Shown here in pieces: positions 19,924 through 33,311 of a stretch of 64,000 nt of DNA. The notes beneath the pieces were generated by a model. The model saw only the letters and a program-made list of their open reading frames with translations. It did not search any database and was not told the origin of the DNA. The translations under genes were made by a program, and so were the position numbers. Every line of letters begins with the position of its first letter. Within the stretch, counting starts at the first letter, position 1. The stretch is from the NCBI RefSeq assembly GCF_021134715.1, contig NC_060023.1, forward strand, positions 248,001 to 312,000, written 5' to 3'. Source of the DNA: Daphnia pulex (taxonomy: Eukaryota > Arthropoda > Branchiopoda > Diplostraca > Daphniidae).

Positions 19924-21438
19924 AACCAACTTAGGATTCAAAACTCATTACCAGATGTCGCCAATGTCGCCTTTGTTGTTGTTATATCGTGAAACGAGGC
20001 GAAAAGGTCGAAACAAAATTGTAGCTAATATGTACTTATATTCCTGTGATTTAAATTACCAAATTGAATTTCGTAATATATGTAGGTTTATCTTGACCTA
20101 GTTTCCTTATTTTTATACTGTACCAACTTATTTCTTCAAATTCTAGATGCATAGGCCTACTGTCAGTCATTCCAACAAGTTGACTTAGCGCTCAGTCAAT
20201 TTCCATCCATTAGGCCCATCATGCTGTCAAAGGCCTAAAACTCATGTTTAAAGATGAAGACCACATGTAGTGGAATACAAATCTGCCGAGATAAGGTATT
20301 TCCCCATGACTGCTACCAGACCATTACAATTCATATTTTCATAAAACATAGGTATTCTTGTTCATGAACCATAGGATATTTTCTGAATCTTTCAATTTTG
20401 GTGGCGTACCCTGCCAGGCTGCCACAGCATGTTTGTTGTTATGTATGTGTTTACTTCTGTTTTTAGAAGACAACCCAGCTAAGAGATAGGTACAGTTATA
20501 TTTCTCTTAGGTAAATTTGTGTAAATTTGTAACTAATGTAGAGAATTTCCTTGTCCCATTCCTACTTACAGTTTCAGAGACATGAAGCGTGTGAAGTGAA
20601 TAACCTGCCATGTGTATGAACATGTACCAGATCTGCTTGATGAAAGTCAAATGCCTACTAAATTCATCGCCCATATGATAAGGTAAGCATCAGTACAACC
20701 TATCACCACGCTACTGCAATACTTCATGACACTTTCTTTAGCACCAGGAAATTTATCTCAACATGTGGAGTAATGCTGTTGATTGATGTGAATTCAATTT
20801 TTACGGTTTTTTCATCATGAGCATTTCAGTGTGCTTATTAGATCAGGTAAAGATTGATATGCTTTATTCATTGTTATATTTTCATTAATGTAAAACATTT
20901 ATTTTTACAGAACACGCAGTTTCTTAATGGAATCGTGTGGTCCTGGCACGGAGATTCTTGTGCCAATGCTGATCTTTGTCCATGATGGAAGAGAGACTTC
21001 CAACAACATTCTTCTCCATCCTTATCTTCAGGACGCACGCTCATCTAGCTTCACTGCTTTTAAACACAATTTGTTTTACTTCACTGGCGACTTGGCGAGT
21101 TTCTGGACCACTTCGCTACCCTCTGCTGTTCCAAACCTGCAGTCACTCACCACCTGATTATGCCTAGGTACCCAACAATTGAGTTATATTCTTAGGTTTT
21201 CTACCAATAGTCTAGTTGCGTTAAAGTTTGTGTCTGTGTTATAATTCCAAAATCAGGCCCTTCTTGCGCGTAGGCAAAGTTTTACTTGGACGTTTCTTTT
21301 TTCTAACGCTAGATGGCTTTTTGCAAATTTGTAGCTGTCAAAACAGTCAGTTTCAGTTACTTTGCACATCTTTTTAAACATTTATTGGCAGTTATTTTGT
21401 TGAAATATTTAGTGATAACTAACGATAACTATTCCCCC
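19924..21438. other. Diverged inner part of right palindrome arm
   Basis: Inverted, diverged counterpart of 18577-19770. It is longer than its partner, so one arm has gained or lost sequence here. Holds the open stretch 20927-21157 and nothing else I recognise. Confidence 0.5.
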
Positions 21439-21826
21439 AACAAAGCTCACTTGTTAGATTTTCGATATTTGATTTTTTTTTCTACTTCCGGTTTACTCAT
21501 TTCTGTCAGTAGTTTAGTAAATATTCATCTGACGTACAAAAGAACCACAAATTCGTGATCCTCGTCAAATTTGTGGTAAAGTTCATGTTTTGTTTTTTAC
21601 GTTTTCGTACTTCCGGTTTCGAAAATTTTCCTGAACTATAGTTCAGGAAAATTCTCGATTTTGGCCAAATTTTGGATTTCGTTTAAATCACACCTAATCG
21701 ACCCCAAATTTCATGGGGATCACGAATATGTGGTTTAATTTGACGACAGCTCAATGGTTGAGGCGCTGTGGTTACTTCCGGTTTACTTCCGGAATTTTTT
21801 TTAAAGACTAGCAAGTGAGCTTTGTT
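21439..21826. mobile_element. Inverted-repeat element, right arm
   Basis: Mirror copy of 18189-18576, with the same 19-bp terminal repeats and internal palindrome. Confidence 0.7.
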
Positions 21827-22094
21827 CTGTTAACAGTTCTCAACATTGCAAGCTTGATTTAAACTTTAAAAAATTGCATATTTAAATATTTAAGCTAAAA
21901 AACCTGATTATTGTTTCTTTCTGTATTATGTAACTTTCATTGGCATGTCAGTAAATAAGAATTGTCGTCTCTTTATTCAGGTAATGCAGAGGAAATTTCG
22001 AGAAGATGGACACCATAACGTCGCCGGTATCTCCAAAGTGTCAGCGCGGATCATCATTTGTTGTTGGTAATATGTGTTCGTTTGTGTTAGTTAA

Positions 22095-22399
22095 CCCGTT
22101 GTCTGCCACGCCTTTGTTCTCTCCTAGCTCCTTTGCACGGGCCGCGCTGGCCGGCCTCGTGGATTTCATGCCGCGAGGTCGGAGTGTCGCCAAGCCCAAA
22201 ATTTGCCGCAAGGCAAGCCTGTTAGGCAATGCACCATAGGGACTTCTCCCTTGTCGATACGGTGATGGATTCTCCTGTCACCGTGTCAGCCCGGACTTGT
22301 CAGCAATGGCAAGTCCCACTTTGGTCACGGATCCTTCAGACGTGGCGCGTAGAGTAGTAGAGTACAACCTACGGGTTGTATGGCGTGGCAGCCAACGGG
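22095..22399. mobile_element. piggyBac-like non-autonomous element, right arm
   Basis: Mirror copy of 17616-17920, again between TTAA sites. It inserted before the arms were duplicated, or was copied by conversion. Confidence 0.85.
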
Positions 22400-22980
22400 T
22401 TAACTTTAGTGTATGTATTTATGCATGTGATTGTAAAATGTGGTGGAATTGTGGGAGGAGGTGGGACAATAAAGCAATTCTTTTTTAACTTTTTTGTTTG
22501 CCATGTCTCGTAACTTGTAATAAAAAATGTTTAGCATTTGACTTGTATATTTTGTGACTGATCATCTTCAGATTTTTCAAATAAATTGCTTTGCAAACCA
22601 AACATTATCTACAACACCTTTTTTTACCCCAACTTAAGTTAAAAACAGAATTGTTAACATCGAAAATTTCTAGTTAACACCACAGTACATTTGTTTCGAA
22701 TCTTGCCCTGTAAATAAAGTTCGTCCAAACACTAGAACATGTCGGAATGCAGAGCGACTAGAGAAATAGCCACCTCCAACATACGAAATAGGAAAGATCC
22801 AATAAAAATCAGAAAACGTCGCAATGTCAAGGCTTTTAAGTGGCAAGAGAAGTCGTACAAAGTGATTACCCAGGTTAAAAAATTCTTTTTCTCTTTAAAG
22901 ATCAACAATTCCCAGTAACTAGAAATTATTAAGATATGACCGACAAAAATGAACATGATTATTAAAATTGAAAATTCGAC

Positions 22981-23969
22981 TTTAGTATTCAGAAACGTCC
23001 ATGTAGTAAGTTGGAGAAGCGTAGGGTGTGGTGTAATATTCAGGTGCCTCAGTGGTGTAGTAAGTCGGGATAGAGTAATACTTCGAAGCTTCGGTGTAGT
23101 TGGTCGGAGCAGCGTAAGTAGTGGTATAATACTCAGGTGCCTTGGTAGGTTAAAACATAGGATCCTCGGTGTAGCAGCTATGTGTAGCGTAGGTTGTGGG
23201 GTAGTAAACTGGAGCCTCGGTGTATTGTTCCGGTTCAACGTAGTACGAAGGAGCAGCCGCTGTGTAGTAAATCGGGGCTGCGTTTTACTCGGCCACTTAA
23301 GTTATAGTTGTCTAGCTTGAGGCAGAGTAATACTTCGGGGCTGCGGTGTTGTGACTCAGGGCTGCGTTGTTGTGGCACGGGGAAGCATAAGTTGTGGTGT
23401 AATAACCTGGAGCCTTGTTGGTGTAGTAATTGGGCGACTCGGTGTAGTATTCAGCCGCTTTGGTGGAGTAATAAGTTGGAGCCTCGGTGTAGTAGCTAGG
23501 AACTATATAATTCTTGGGAACCTCGGTGTAGTAAGCTGGGGCAACATACGTGTAGTATCGGTGTAGTACTCAGGATCTTTGATGATGTAGCTCGGGGCAG
23601 CGTTAGCTGCGGTGTAATATTCTGGAGCCTTGGTGATGTAGTAGTTGTGGGCCTCAGTGTAGTAACCGGTTGTTGCGAATGTTGTCGTTGTGTAGTATGG
23701 CAGCGGTGTGGTGCCTTGGTATCCACCATACACAGGAGACATTGGTACACCAGTGATCGAGCCAGCCTTCAACGATACGACAAACGGCAACAGCACAACA
23801 CCATCATCAACTATGCGGTAAATAATTTAAACATCAATATTCAATATGGTACATAAACAGATAAAAAACAAATAATTGACACAAACTCCATAAAACAGAA
23901 TATTTACCCGATTGCGTACTGATAATACGAAGAAGAATGCACTTGGGAAGAGTACACTGCAGTTGTTCA
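22981..23969 (-). pseudogene. YYT-repeat gene copy C, right arm (frameshifted)
   Basis: Mirror of 16012-17034 with a 34-bp deletion at about 23551-23560. In the left arm the missing bases lie between two TACT tetramers, of which one remains here. Because 34 is not a multiple of three, the repeat frame is broken after DPEYYTDT and terminates soon after. The lost start codon is shared with the left copy. Confidence 0.8.
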
Positions 23970-23975
23970 TCCATG

Positions 23976-25192
23976 TTTCCTTGCCAGTATTGTTCTCTCC
24001 AGCCAATCACCCTGATACAACAGCAAAGTGATGATATTCCCTACGACGACGACCCAATTTAATACCACAAAAGAAGGCAGCATCTCCGGCCTAATAAAAA
24101 ATAAAGTTCAAACCCAGTAATTAAAATCTAATTTAACAAGAACTTACTATCCAACAACAACATCAGAGCAGTCATTGTTGGTCAAGTTTTAAGCAATAAA
24201 ATCAATATGAAATAAAATGTTCAAGGATTCTTACCAGCCAGATGGTCGATCGTGCTTCGAGCTCGGTATTGACTCGATAACCACCAAAATTGGAATCTAT
24301 TTCCAAACCAGAAGCGACAGCCAAACCCGTGTTTGCGTCCTAACCGACAACAGAGACGACATGGTCAGTTTAAATCTGCAGAAATGAATTCTACATTTTA
24401 ATTAACATCGCTAAAACATGTACTGAAATAATTGTTTACCTTTTGACCATCGTTTAAGGTCAATGCAACCTCGTCGTCTTCCAAAATTGCAGCCTACACA
24501 TAAGCTTTGGACAAACATTAACACTTTCCGCTTTCACCTTCTCGGTTGTCCATTGGTTAAACATTTAGAGGACTCGGCATGTGTTAGCGCCATCGATGTT
24601 GCGGGACAGCGTGACGTGCTCGTGGACATCTTTAAGGGCACCGCTCAGGGATTGGAAAAGATTTTCGTTTACTACCTAACAAGAAAATAAAGGCTATTTT
24701 TAGAGGAATTTCTAGAACTAATTCTATTCGTAGAACTAATTCACAGAAATAAATTGCTAGCAGTGTAAATAGACTTAGATACTATCGAGCAGGAAGACTA
24801 TCAAACTTATTCAACATTTCATTAAGGTGTAATCATTGAAACTTTTAAAGACGAATTTCGTTTGGAATAAAATGTTTACCTGTGGCAATAACGCACTTGT
24901 CGTTGGTGATGGTACGGCCAATGATCGTCAAGTTCGGCTTTCCGACCGACAATGCCAAATTTAACGACGCGGTTTACACGTACGAATGTGTTGTCTTTGC
25001 TATTCAATTCCACGCGATTGCAGTAGAATTCTTGTTCGAAAAACAGACAAGGAAGGAAAACAAGTCATTAATACATGTTCCACAAAATTCCAATAATAAA
25101 GAGCTCACCTTCACTCTTTGCCGTTCCACTGTTTGAAGCGAAGTTTATTCGAAACTTCAGGGCTGCCGTGTTGTGTGTCGGAGAAGCTAACT
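23976..25192 (-). pseudogene. AIFM1: AIFM1-like gene fragment, right arm
   Basis: Mirror of 14789-16005 with the same stops, insertion and missing NAD-binding segment; all lesions predate, or were homogenised after, formation of the palindrome. Confidence 0.85.
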
Positions 25193-26037
25193 TGACTGAT
25201 TTCTGTCGTACTTGGGCGTTCCAGTGTAGAATTCGACAGCTTTGGTTGTGTAATAAGCTGAAGCCTCGGTGACGTTGGTTGGGGCAGCATAAGTAGTTGC
25301 GTAATCTCAGATGCCATGATGGTGTAGTACTTGGGAGCCTCGGTGTAGTACTCTAGCGCTTTCGTAGTGTAGCTCGGGGAGCAGCACAAGTTGTGGTGTA
25401 ATAATCTGGATCCTTGGTGGCTTAACTGTAAACCCAACTGTGCAACCTCGGTGTAGTAACTGGTCGTTGCGTATGTTGTTGTGTAGTAAGGCGGCGGCGT
25501 TGCGGTTTGGTATCCGCCTTATCTAGGAGACATCGGAGCCGTCCACCCAGCCATCGACGATACAACAACCAATAGCAGCACGACAGCATAGATAACCAGA
25601 CTACATTAAATATTCAACAATAACGGACAGATTATCAAACAGAAAAAAAAGAAAATTGATACAAAATTCCACATAGAAATACAGAATATTCACCCGTGAT
25701 TGTGACCTGATAATACGACGAAGAATGCAGCTGCTGCATGGTCGGAGATGCTCACTCGATTGACTTCCGTTGCCTTTTTTCTTCCCTTTTAAAAGATTTT
25801 CTCTCGTGGTCGACATCAACGATACGACACCCACAGCAACACAACGCCATAATTAACTATGCAATAAAATAAACAATTGGATATTATTTTTCGGAGATAA
25901 CTAGTCGTATCAACAACTCAAAACAAAACAGAATAGATTTACGATTCGAAATTAAAAATGAATATTTACCCATAATTGCGAACTGATATTACGACGAAGA
26001 ATGCAGCTGTTGCCGTGTTGGAGACACTCACTAAACT
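25193..26037 (-). pseudogene. YYT-repeat gene copies A and B, right arm
   Basis: Mirror of 13944-14788, with identical lesions. Confidence 0.75.
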
Positions 26038-26069
26038 GATCCCAGTCAACTTTTCTCTCGCCTTTTATA
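26035..26069 (-). promoter_or_regulatory. TATA box and initiator of right-arm YYT cluster
   Basis: Mirror of 13912-13946: TATAAAA then TCAGT on the minus strand. Confidence 0.7.
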
Positions 26070-26093
26070 CTACTTTTTCTCACCCCTCCTCTC

Positions 26094-26497
26094 AAGCCTT
26101 GCGGCTATTTTACCTTCTTGATAATGATGCAAAACGTCCCATTCTCACCCAACCTCTACTCCACTGTATGACACCTTTTCGTAATGATCTCCATGACCTT
26201 CGATTGAAATGCAAACTGGCCTTTATTTCCTTCTTTAGGTAGACGTTGCTGGGGATGGGTCTACAAAAACCAATATCAAAATGAATACCAAAATACCAAA
26301 TAGCTTATCCTTGTGGCTATTCTACCTGCTTGATAATGAAGCAACACGTGTCATTCTCACCCAACCTCTACACCACTGCATGCCAGTTTTACGTAATGTT
26401 TCTCGTGACCTTCAAGCGTGAACGACATGGAAATTGGCCTTTTTCTTTCTTCGGGTTGACGTTGTTGGGGTTGGGTCTACAAAAACCAATATCAAAA
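26094..26497 (-). repeat. Tandem promoter-block duplication, right arm
   Basis: Mirror of 13484-13887, two units offset by 216 bp. Confidence 0.75.
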
Positions 26498-27367
26498 TAA
26501 ATATCAAATCATAAATGATAATGGCTTAAACTTTAGTCACTTCAAAAAATATAGCAATTGACATTTGAGTCATTTGACTCATTTCTTCGGTGAATGAATA
26601 AATCTTCCATTTCGAACCGTTTGAACAACAATCGGCTTTTTTGAAAATATTCTACTGCAAACTTATCTAAGTTTCAAACACATGATCCTTGCACCTGCGG
26701 CCGGAGCAGAAAATCTCAAAATAGAGATAAAAATAGGTAAATTATTAATTTAAAAAATTCAAATCAAAGCTTCTCATAAAACGGTTGAATAAAATTAATA
26801 AAATAAGAAATTGACGCAATTGCTAAAGCTCGATAGACTGTCAGAGTTCGTCCGCTACGTTCACAACGCTTAACTCAAAAATGAACTTGAATGATCCTAA
26901 GTAACCATCCAGGAGAAGCGGGGGGGGGGGGGGGGAAATTCGTATTTCCACATCTGATTTAGGAGTATCTAAAACGCAAATCGAATGATTGATTGACAAT
27001 ACCTAAACTCTAGGCCTATGGATTTTGTAACCGCAAATCAACAATGAAATCCTGCTGGCAGCTATTTAACATAAATGAATAACATTTACAGGAGCTAGTA
27101 CCTTTAGCCTGTCTTTTACATTGACAGGTCTACCATCTTGAATAGTTTATGGACGCCGGAACCTATCGCGTGTCATTTGATGCTGCATGAGCAAAAGGGG
27201 AAAAATAGATCCTGTTACATGACCAACGCGTTTCTGCAACAATCTAGTATGCGCAAGTAAAACGATGTTTTGACACTCGCTTTGTTTACGTTGCTAAGCA
27301 GTAAAATGTGTTGAAATTCGCGTTTTGCTCTTCACAACGAATGTAGACGGAAAGGACTCGGCTGGGA
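26498..27367. other. Intergenic in right arm
   Basis: Mirror of 12614-13483, including 16 G at 26920-26935. No gene seen. Confidence 0.5.
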
Positions 27368-27428
27368 TATATAAAGAATCGTTGGTTGCAAACAAATACA
27401 CATTATTCTCTGCCAAAGCAAAAGCTTC

Positions 27429-29647
27429 ATGTCGTATCTAGCATTACCTTTTTTAATATTTTGTTTCATTTGGTTTAGCGTTTCGTTCAGTGACTCCTTG
27501 TCACCAACACCCCTCAATGGCCAACACCTCCGCGTCATCTGGGTAATACAAACAATTTAATTTGTATCTTTAGCAATTTGATTAACGGGTTATTTCTTAC
27601 CCTCGTTTAAGCCTCGATGGAATGGCAACCCTAAAGGATTGTCCGGGCCGCTCAAAGGAGGCGTAGTTCTAGATTACCTGTCAGCCCGCTTCAACTTTAC
27701 GTAAATTAAATTAAATAACTTCAAAAATAAACGAACTGCAATTTCTCAAATTTACATTTAACAAAATTACCTTATGATTTTGTATTGCATCTTCAAGGTA
27801 CGAGATGGTCCGAGTGACGGAAAATTGGTTGGAGCCAAGGGCAAATGGTCGAGGACTTTTCAGCTACCTGTGGGATCGAGTTGAGATTTTTTTTTAAACA
27901 CATAAACTAATTCAAATCGAAAACATTTTCTTGGAAGAAAGAATCGCCGCTAACAATTTCTTGCATAATAAAAAAAAAACACAGCACAAATACTACTTAA
28001 AAAAGTGGGGACTTGGGCTGTTCCCTTAAGACAATTGTGGATATCAAAAATAATTAATTCGTCTTCCAGGGTGAAGGCACTTAATTTTAACATGATTTTG
28101 TATCGTCCTTTTCATCACAGCAATGCGATTTGTTGCTCCAAGATGTTCTCCCGACATTTCGGCGCCATGAGATTGTGGACATGACATTACCTTGGAATTA
28201 CGACTATTTCGCTTTCCTCATTCCCGCCCCAGATGAAACAGCCAACATCGACTCCATCATCAAACCTTTCCAATGGCCGGTAACGTTAAAACAAGACGGG
28301 AGAAGGCAGCAGAATTCCAGTCGTTATTACAGACCTTACAATAATCACATTTCAGGTCTGGTTGGGAATAATCATTTCGATGGTTTGCGTCATCGCCGTT
28401 ATGAGTCTAACGCAGCGCTACTTGGAATTTCGATCCCAAAATAAGAGGGGATCACAAGAAATTCCAAAGCAGTGGCTAGGCAGTCAATACCTCTATGTGT
28501 TTGGCAACTTGATGTCGCAGGGTAAAATCTCTGATAAAAAAATACAAGTAAATCAAAAAGGACAAATTAATTCTTATAATAGGGGGCCCTTGCACATCGA
28601 AACGGTTACCATATCTTCTAATCGCCACTTCGTGGACTCTAGCGGCTTTCATCTTTGTCCAGGCGTACAATTCGCTTCTCTTCTCCTACGTTATCGCGCC
28701 AGTCCATCAGCCATTAATCAATTCCGTCTACGACATAGCGGAAAGTAGCGACATCAATCTACTCGCCAAGAAATCGGGGACCATAGACACTTTGTTATCG
28801 GTAAGTTTTCATGATTTGAAACTCGCCAGGTTTTTTTTATTGGCTTAAATTTTTGGGAATCAGAATGTGAATAATACAGGCCTGTACAAGAAGCTAGGCA
28901 AACGACTCGATGCTCTTCCTAACTCCCGATGTCCTCTTGTGTCAGAGTGCATTCAGCTGATTACACCGGGATCGAGGAACGTTTTCATTGATGTATGGCT
29001 TAAACTATATCTTCTAAATAGATGCTTCATACAGAAAAGAAGATAAGCACAGAGACAGAACTAACTTCAAACATTTTTTTTTTTTCAAATCCTAGGCCGC
29101 TATTTATCATTTAGACTCGATAAAAGCAGATTTTGAAAAGACTGGCAAGTGCAATCTGCAGCTGGCAAAAAATTATTTCTATAATGTTATTCCAACATTT
29201 GCCCTACGGAAAAATAGTCCCTACACTCAAAGCATTAGTCAAGGGTAAGCAAATCAAAGGCAATTATTTTAAAAAACTGGTCGTATTAAAAAAAAAAACT
29301 GTTTTCAACCAAAAAGGCTATTGGAGCTCCAGGAAATGGGTCTGATCAAATACTGGGACCTGTGGTTCCGACCCATGCCTCGACAATGTATAGAAACTAT
29401 TAAAAGCGGCTACACAACCCCGACAAACAAACATACCCCTCTTTCCCTCAAGAACTTGACTGGCGCATTTATCGTTCTACTAGTCGGGTTTTTTCTTTCC
29501 CTTTTGGCTTTCCTTTGCGAACAAATCGTTTCAATCCCTGAACGTCACCGCCGTCGACGCAATAAGTTACAACAAATGCCACAACAAGTCACTGAAGGAT
29601 CACCTAATACTGCTGATGAAGAAGAAAACGAGACAACGAGCCTATAA
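27429..29647 (+). CDS. Ionotropic receptor, right palindrome arm
   Basis: Nine exons: 27429-27542, 27612-27700, 27798-27879, 28121-28279, 28356-28521, 28583-28800, 28864-28992, 29096-29244, 29317-29647; 1437 nt, 478 residues, all in frame. Domains as in the left copy: signal peptide, short S1 lobe with GGVVLDYLSARFNFTYE and RGLFSYLWDR, M1 in exon 5, pore loop and next helix in exons 5-6, S2 lobe, last helix in exon 9, then an Arg-rich (RHRRRR) cytosolic tail ending in acidic residues. TATATAAA lies at 27368-27375. Exons 1-8 are identical to the left copy; changes start in exon 9. Both copies appear intact and could be expressed from opposite strands. Confidence 0.9.
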
Positions 29648-30587
29648 AGTAAACAGCAGTTGATGTTGACCAATGGAACTTTTGATTCTGTTTGCATTTC
29701 TACAAAGGAAAAAGAGTAAATAACCGGAGTAAACTGTTTAAAGCGTTTTCATCAAAACTCAACAATCTGGCCTACTCCTTAGCACTAAAAGGATAACAGA
29801 TTTTATAGTCCCTTCACAATATTTATCTCTCCATACCTAATGCATTTGATGTTAAATTATTCCCTTCTGCACTCAAAGTTATTATGTGTTGCTGAATTTC
29901 TTCTACTTTCCAGCAAGCGGAATGAAAATGATATTTTTCTGGATGAGATTAAAACAAAGAGTTCGATTACCAAGTAACTATCACATCATTGTTCAACTGT
30001 AGCCACACTAATAAATTGCTAGTACATCACAGTTGTCCTGATCTTAAATAAAAATATACCAGACAGTATAGAAAAGATTAAATTTACCTGTTATAAGCTG
30101 TTTTTCATAGAAAACATATTGGACCCAGCACAATTGGATGGGAAGAAGTCTTGTGTTCTCCAGGTTAACAGTGACAACACAATGCACTGCCCATGACTAT
30201 TATATGGAAATATGATAACAATTATTATAAAGCAGACACTTGGAACATTTTCAAGTCAGAAATCTCACCCAGAGTTGAAACTTGAAGGACAGAAGCCAGG
30301 AAGCTCAGGAAGCTCATTTCTTCACTCTTCAGCACACTAGTACCATAGAACCACAGACAGTCGGCCATGATGGCATTTGGTGTGCAAACCAAACAATCGC
30401 CACTAGCGACACCTACCTACGTTTTCTTTACCTAGACCTGGGTGCGGAGTGGGCGCATTTATTTTCCGTGCTTTTGCAATATTGTGAATAAATACACGTT
30501 AGGTTTACGTACGAAAGAATGAATCAATTACACATTTAAAGCACCGAGATACAGGTCGAATGAATTATATTAACTACAACGATCGAG
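29648..30587. other. Outer right-arm flank and 3' side of the third IR gene
   Basis: Up to 30454 this is the diverged outer partner of 9558-10333; 30455-30587 is unique. No gene recognised. Confidence 0.5.
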
Positions 30588-33311
30588 TCAGTTTTTCGGC
30601 ACTAAAACGACAGCTTTTCCCTTCAAGTATCTCAATACGTTGAATAAAAAACGACATGGCTGGGTAAAAAATTTCTCTACTAAAAAGATGAAAAAAGCCA
30701 ATCCCGACCCGACGGTTAAAATAAGAAAAGCGCCTTGTAAATCTGACAATCGGAGGCTTTTCGGTCCGGTATCAAATTGTCTGACGTCACCACATTTACT
30801 ACCCGATGGAGGCCAGTAAACTTTCTTCCAATAAATCCCAAGACCTGCTTCCATCATCTGAAGAACCCTGTAAAATTCGCAACTAAATGGATGAACTTTC
30901 ACTTATAACAAAATAGGTTATTACTTTTTATCTAAGAGTAGTTTTAAAGGGGAATTGTTAGGTAAGGCGAACGCTACGTTAACCTCAAAGAATCCTTGTT
31001 TGGCAATACCGAGACGGCAAGTGCCCGATTGACGGACATCTTCATAAACTGCAGGCTCGAGACTCGATTTGTACTGCAAATAAAAATTCCACTATTACAT
31101 AACATTAAAGAAAACTAGCAAAAGTATTAGTAAGTTGTAATTACTGCAATGTAAGCACAATTCCCATTAACGACGCTGAGAATTCCGTCAACATGCGTAT
31201 CGATAAGAGTGCCACGTCGTTTACTCAATAGCCCCTCTGTGTAGAACAGAAAGTTTATTAATTTTAGTTGTTTCAATTAATAAGATAAACTTTCACCTCC
31301 GATAGTTTTGTAAATCCCATTTGTAGCTTCCTAATCAAAATAAATAAGAATGAAATATAATGGTTTCACATTTTAGATTCACTTACAATAAAAAGAGGAT
31401 CTAGAGCTGTTCCGCGTTGCACAACCCATTGAAGATGAGATCCGGGCAGATCTTCCAGTCGGTCGATGATGGGCGATAGTTTAGGGAAACGCAGAAAGGA
31501 GATTAGGATTCCGACGTAAGCGCTGGCAAACACGACAGCACTCAAACACCAAACAATTCCAAGCAAACGAGGCGAAAATCCAATAGAGGGCAACTTTTGT
31601 CCAGCTAAACAACAGGATTTTAGTTTTCAAAGTAAAGTGAAAAATGAAAGGATTTTACATTGACCAATGAGAACTCCGAGAATGAAAAATTGGTTCTTCA
31701 TTAAAACGGGGCATATTGCGTTGTAACGGGGGCACAAACATTTGAAATAAATCCAGAGTATTACGGGTAGAATAGTCACCAACGCGATCAAAGCAATCCA
31801 AGTCTGTTTTTGAAATACGCCAATTATTAATATCGATCATTATCTTTAACTTGAAAGTCATACCTCCAAATGAAAGGGTTTCGTGCAAGCTAATAATCGA
31901 TTTTCTTCCGCCGGAGGTGGGATAAGTATAGCGGCGGAATCGGCGAAAAAAGCCGTTGAAAAGGCGACGACTTTTGATCGAGAATGGGTGACAGAAAACG
32001 GGCCAACACCAATATCAACTTTCTGCGTCGTATAAAACAATATTTAATCGATTAAAGATTTAAAAACTTAAAAAGATCTGACCTGATCAATAATCATTCC
32101 AATCATTCCACTCCAACTGCCATTCGGCATTTCTTTACCGAAAGTGTTGTCCTCTGGAAGTTTTAATTCGTACCTGCAAACGATATTTTTAATTTGGATT
32201 CAGATAATTTTAAGTCAATTATCTCACGTAAAGTTGTACAGGTTTTGGAGAGCACGAATGATTTCGTAACAATATCCTTTGTATCCTGTGACGGTTTGAT
32301 TTGAATCCCGCTCCAAAATCACTAGAGGCGAATCCTTTAAATAATTGAACAGGTTAATAACGTGCAAACGATTAAATATTTTGTTAAAAAATTACTTCCA
32401 AAAGGGTCAGCCGCAACTTTTTCCCGTTGAGTTGTCGATGCCAGTTGGCACTTTCAGGAATAAGGCCTTTGTGATCGAAACTGACCGTATCCGAGGATCG
32501 ATTCCATTGGTGATCGTTTAACTGAGCGCATTCTTGTAGTTCTTTGCTCACGCTACAGCTCGCGGAAAATTGAAAACAAGAAATTAATGTCAAGTTTGAA
32601 CTGCTCTAAATAAAAACCAGTTACCTGAACGGAGTTGTTTGATCCAGTAGCAAACGTTTGATTAACTTATCTACAGTCAAGGAGCAAATATTTTCCTCCA
32701 GCCACTTGTAGATGATAAAACTGCCGCAAGAGTATTGATTGGTTTCCTATTTTCAAATGCCAGTTAATTCAAATGTATACCAAGCTCATTAAACTAACTT
32801 ACGTTTAAGCGGTATAGTTCCAAGCGTTCGATTTTCATATCAGATATTGCAGGTGTTGGGCAAGGTGAGAAATACAGACGGAGTAAAGGTGAAACTGACG
32901 ACGCAAGCGACTCGATGACGTCGCCAACTTGACAGCGAGTGACAGCCAACACAATTCCATCAAATTCCCTAACTCCACCTATCAAACATTACCACAATTG
33001 ATTCTTAAAATTTAGAAAATGTAAGTCAAGCAATTATAAAGCCAAGAAAACACTTTACCCAAAAGGTGATGATTGGTATTGATCATCGACTCGTCTGACA
33101 ATATTTCCAACGTTGTGAAGTTGAGGGATGTCGGACATTGAATACCTAAAGCGTCGTCGAGGACAGAACTCATCCACTTGTCGAGTAGACTAGTCGGTTG
33201 AACAAGGTCTAGTCTTTCATCGTGAATGAAACCTTTTGGCCGCCCCATGAAAATTGAAAGAACGATGATTAGTGGACATTTCCATAAACTGATTTTGAAA
33301 ATAGTAAACAT
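30588..33311 (-). CDS. Ionotropic receptor with longer N-terminal region
   Basis: Thirteen exons on the minus strand: 33311-33059, 32978-32803, 32746-32625, 32558-32396, 32334-32228, 32173-32083, 32022-31864, 31803-31659, 31604-31387, 31330-31297, 31236-31145, 31073-30925, 30867-30588; 1989 nt, 662 residues. A signal peptide (KISLWKCPLIIVLSIF) is followed by about 215 residues of N-terminal domain absent from the palindrome IRs, then S1 (LNGKKLRLTLLE, KVDIGVGPFSVTHSRSKVV), M1 (WIALIALVTILPVILWIYF), the helix before S2 (LLGIVWCLSAVVFASAYVGIL), S2, and the last helix (LSDLQGAFLILTVGSGLAFF). Two exons keep the same lengths as in the palindrome IRs (159 and 218 nt), supporting tandem paralogy. 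A further upstream ATG (33400 region) lies before a possible donor and may be 5' UTR. Confidence 0.88.

Larger units (their letters stand above)
19924..30454 (-). repeat. Right arm of the ~20.9-kb palindrome
   Basis: Inverted copy of 9558-19770. Relative to the left arm it has one 34-bp deletion in the YYT copy (between 23551 and 23560) inside the otherwise identical core 21124-29391. Confidence 0.95.
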
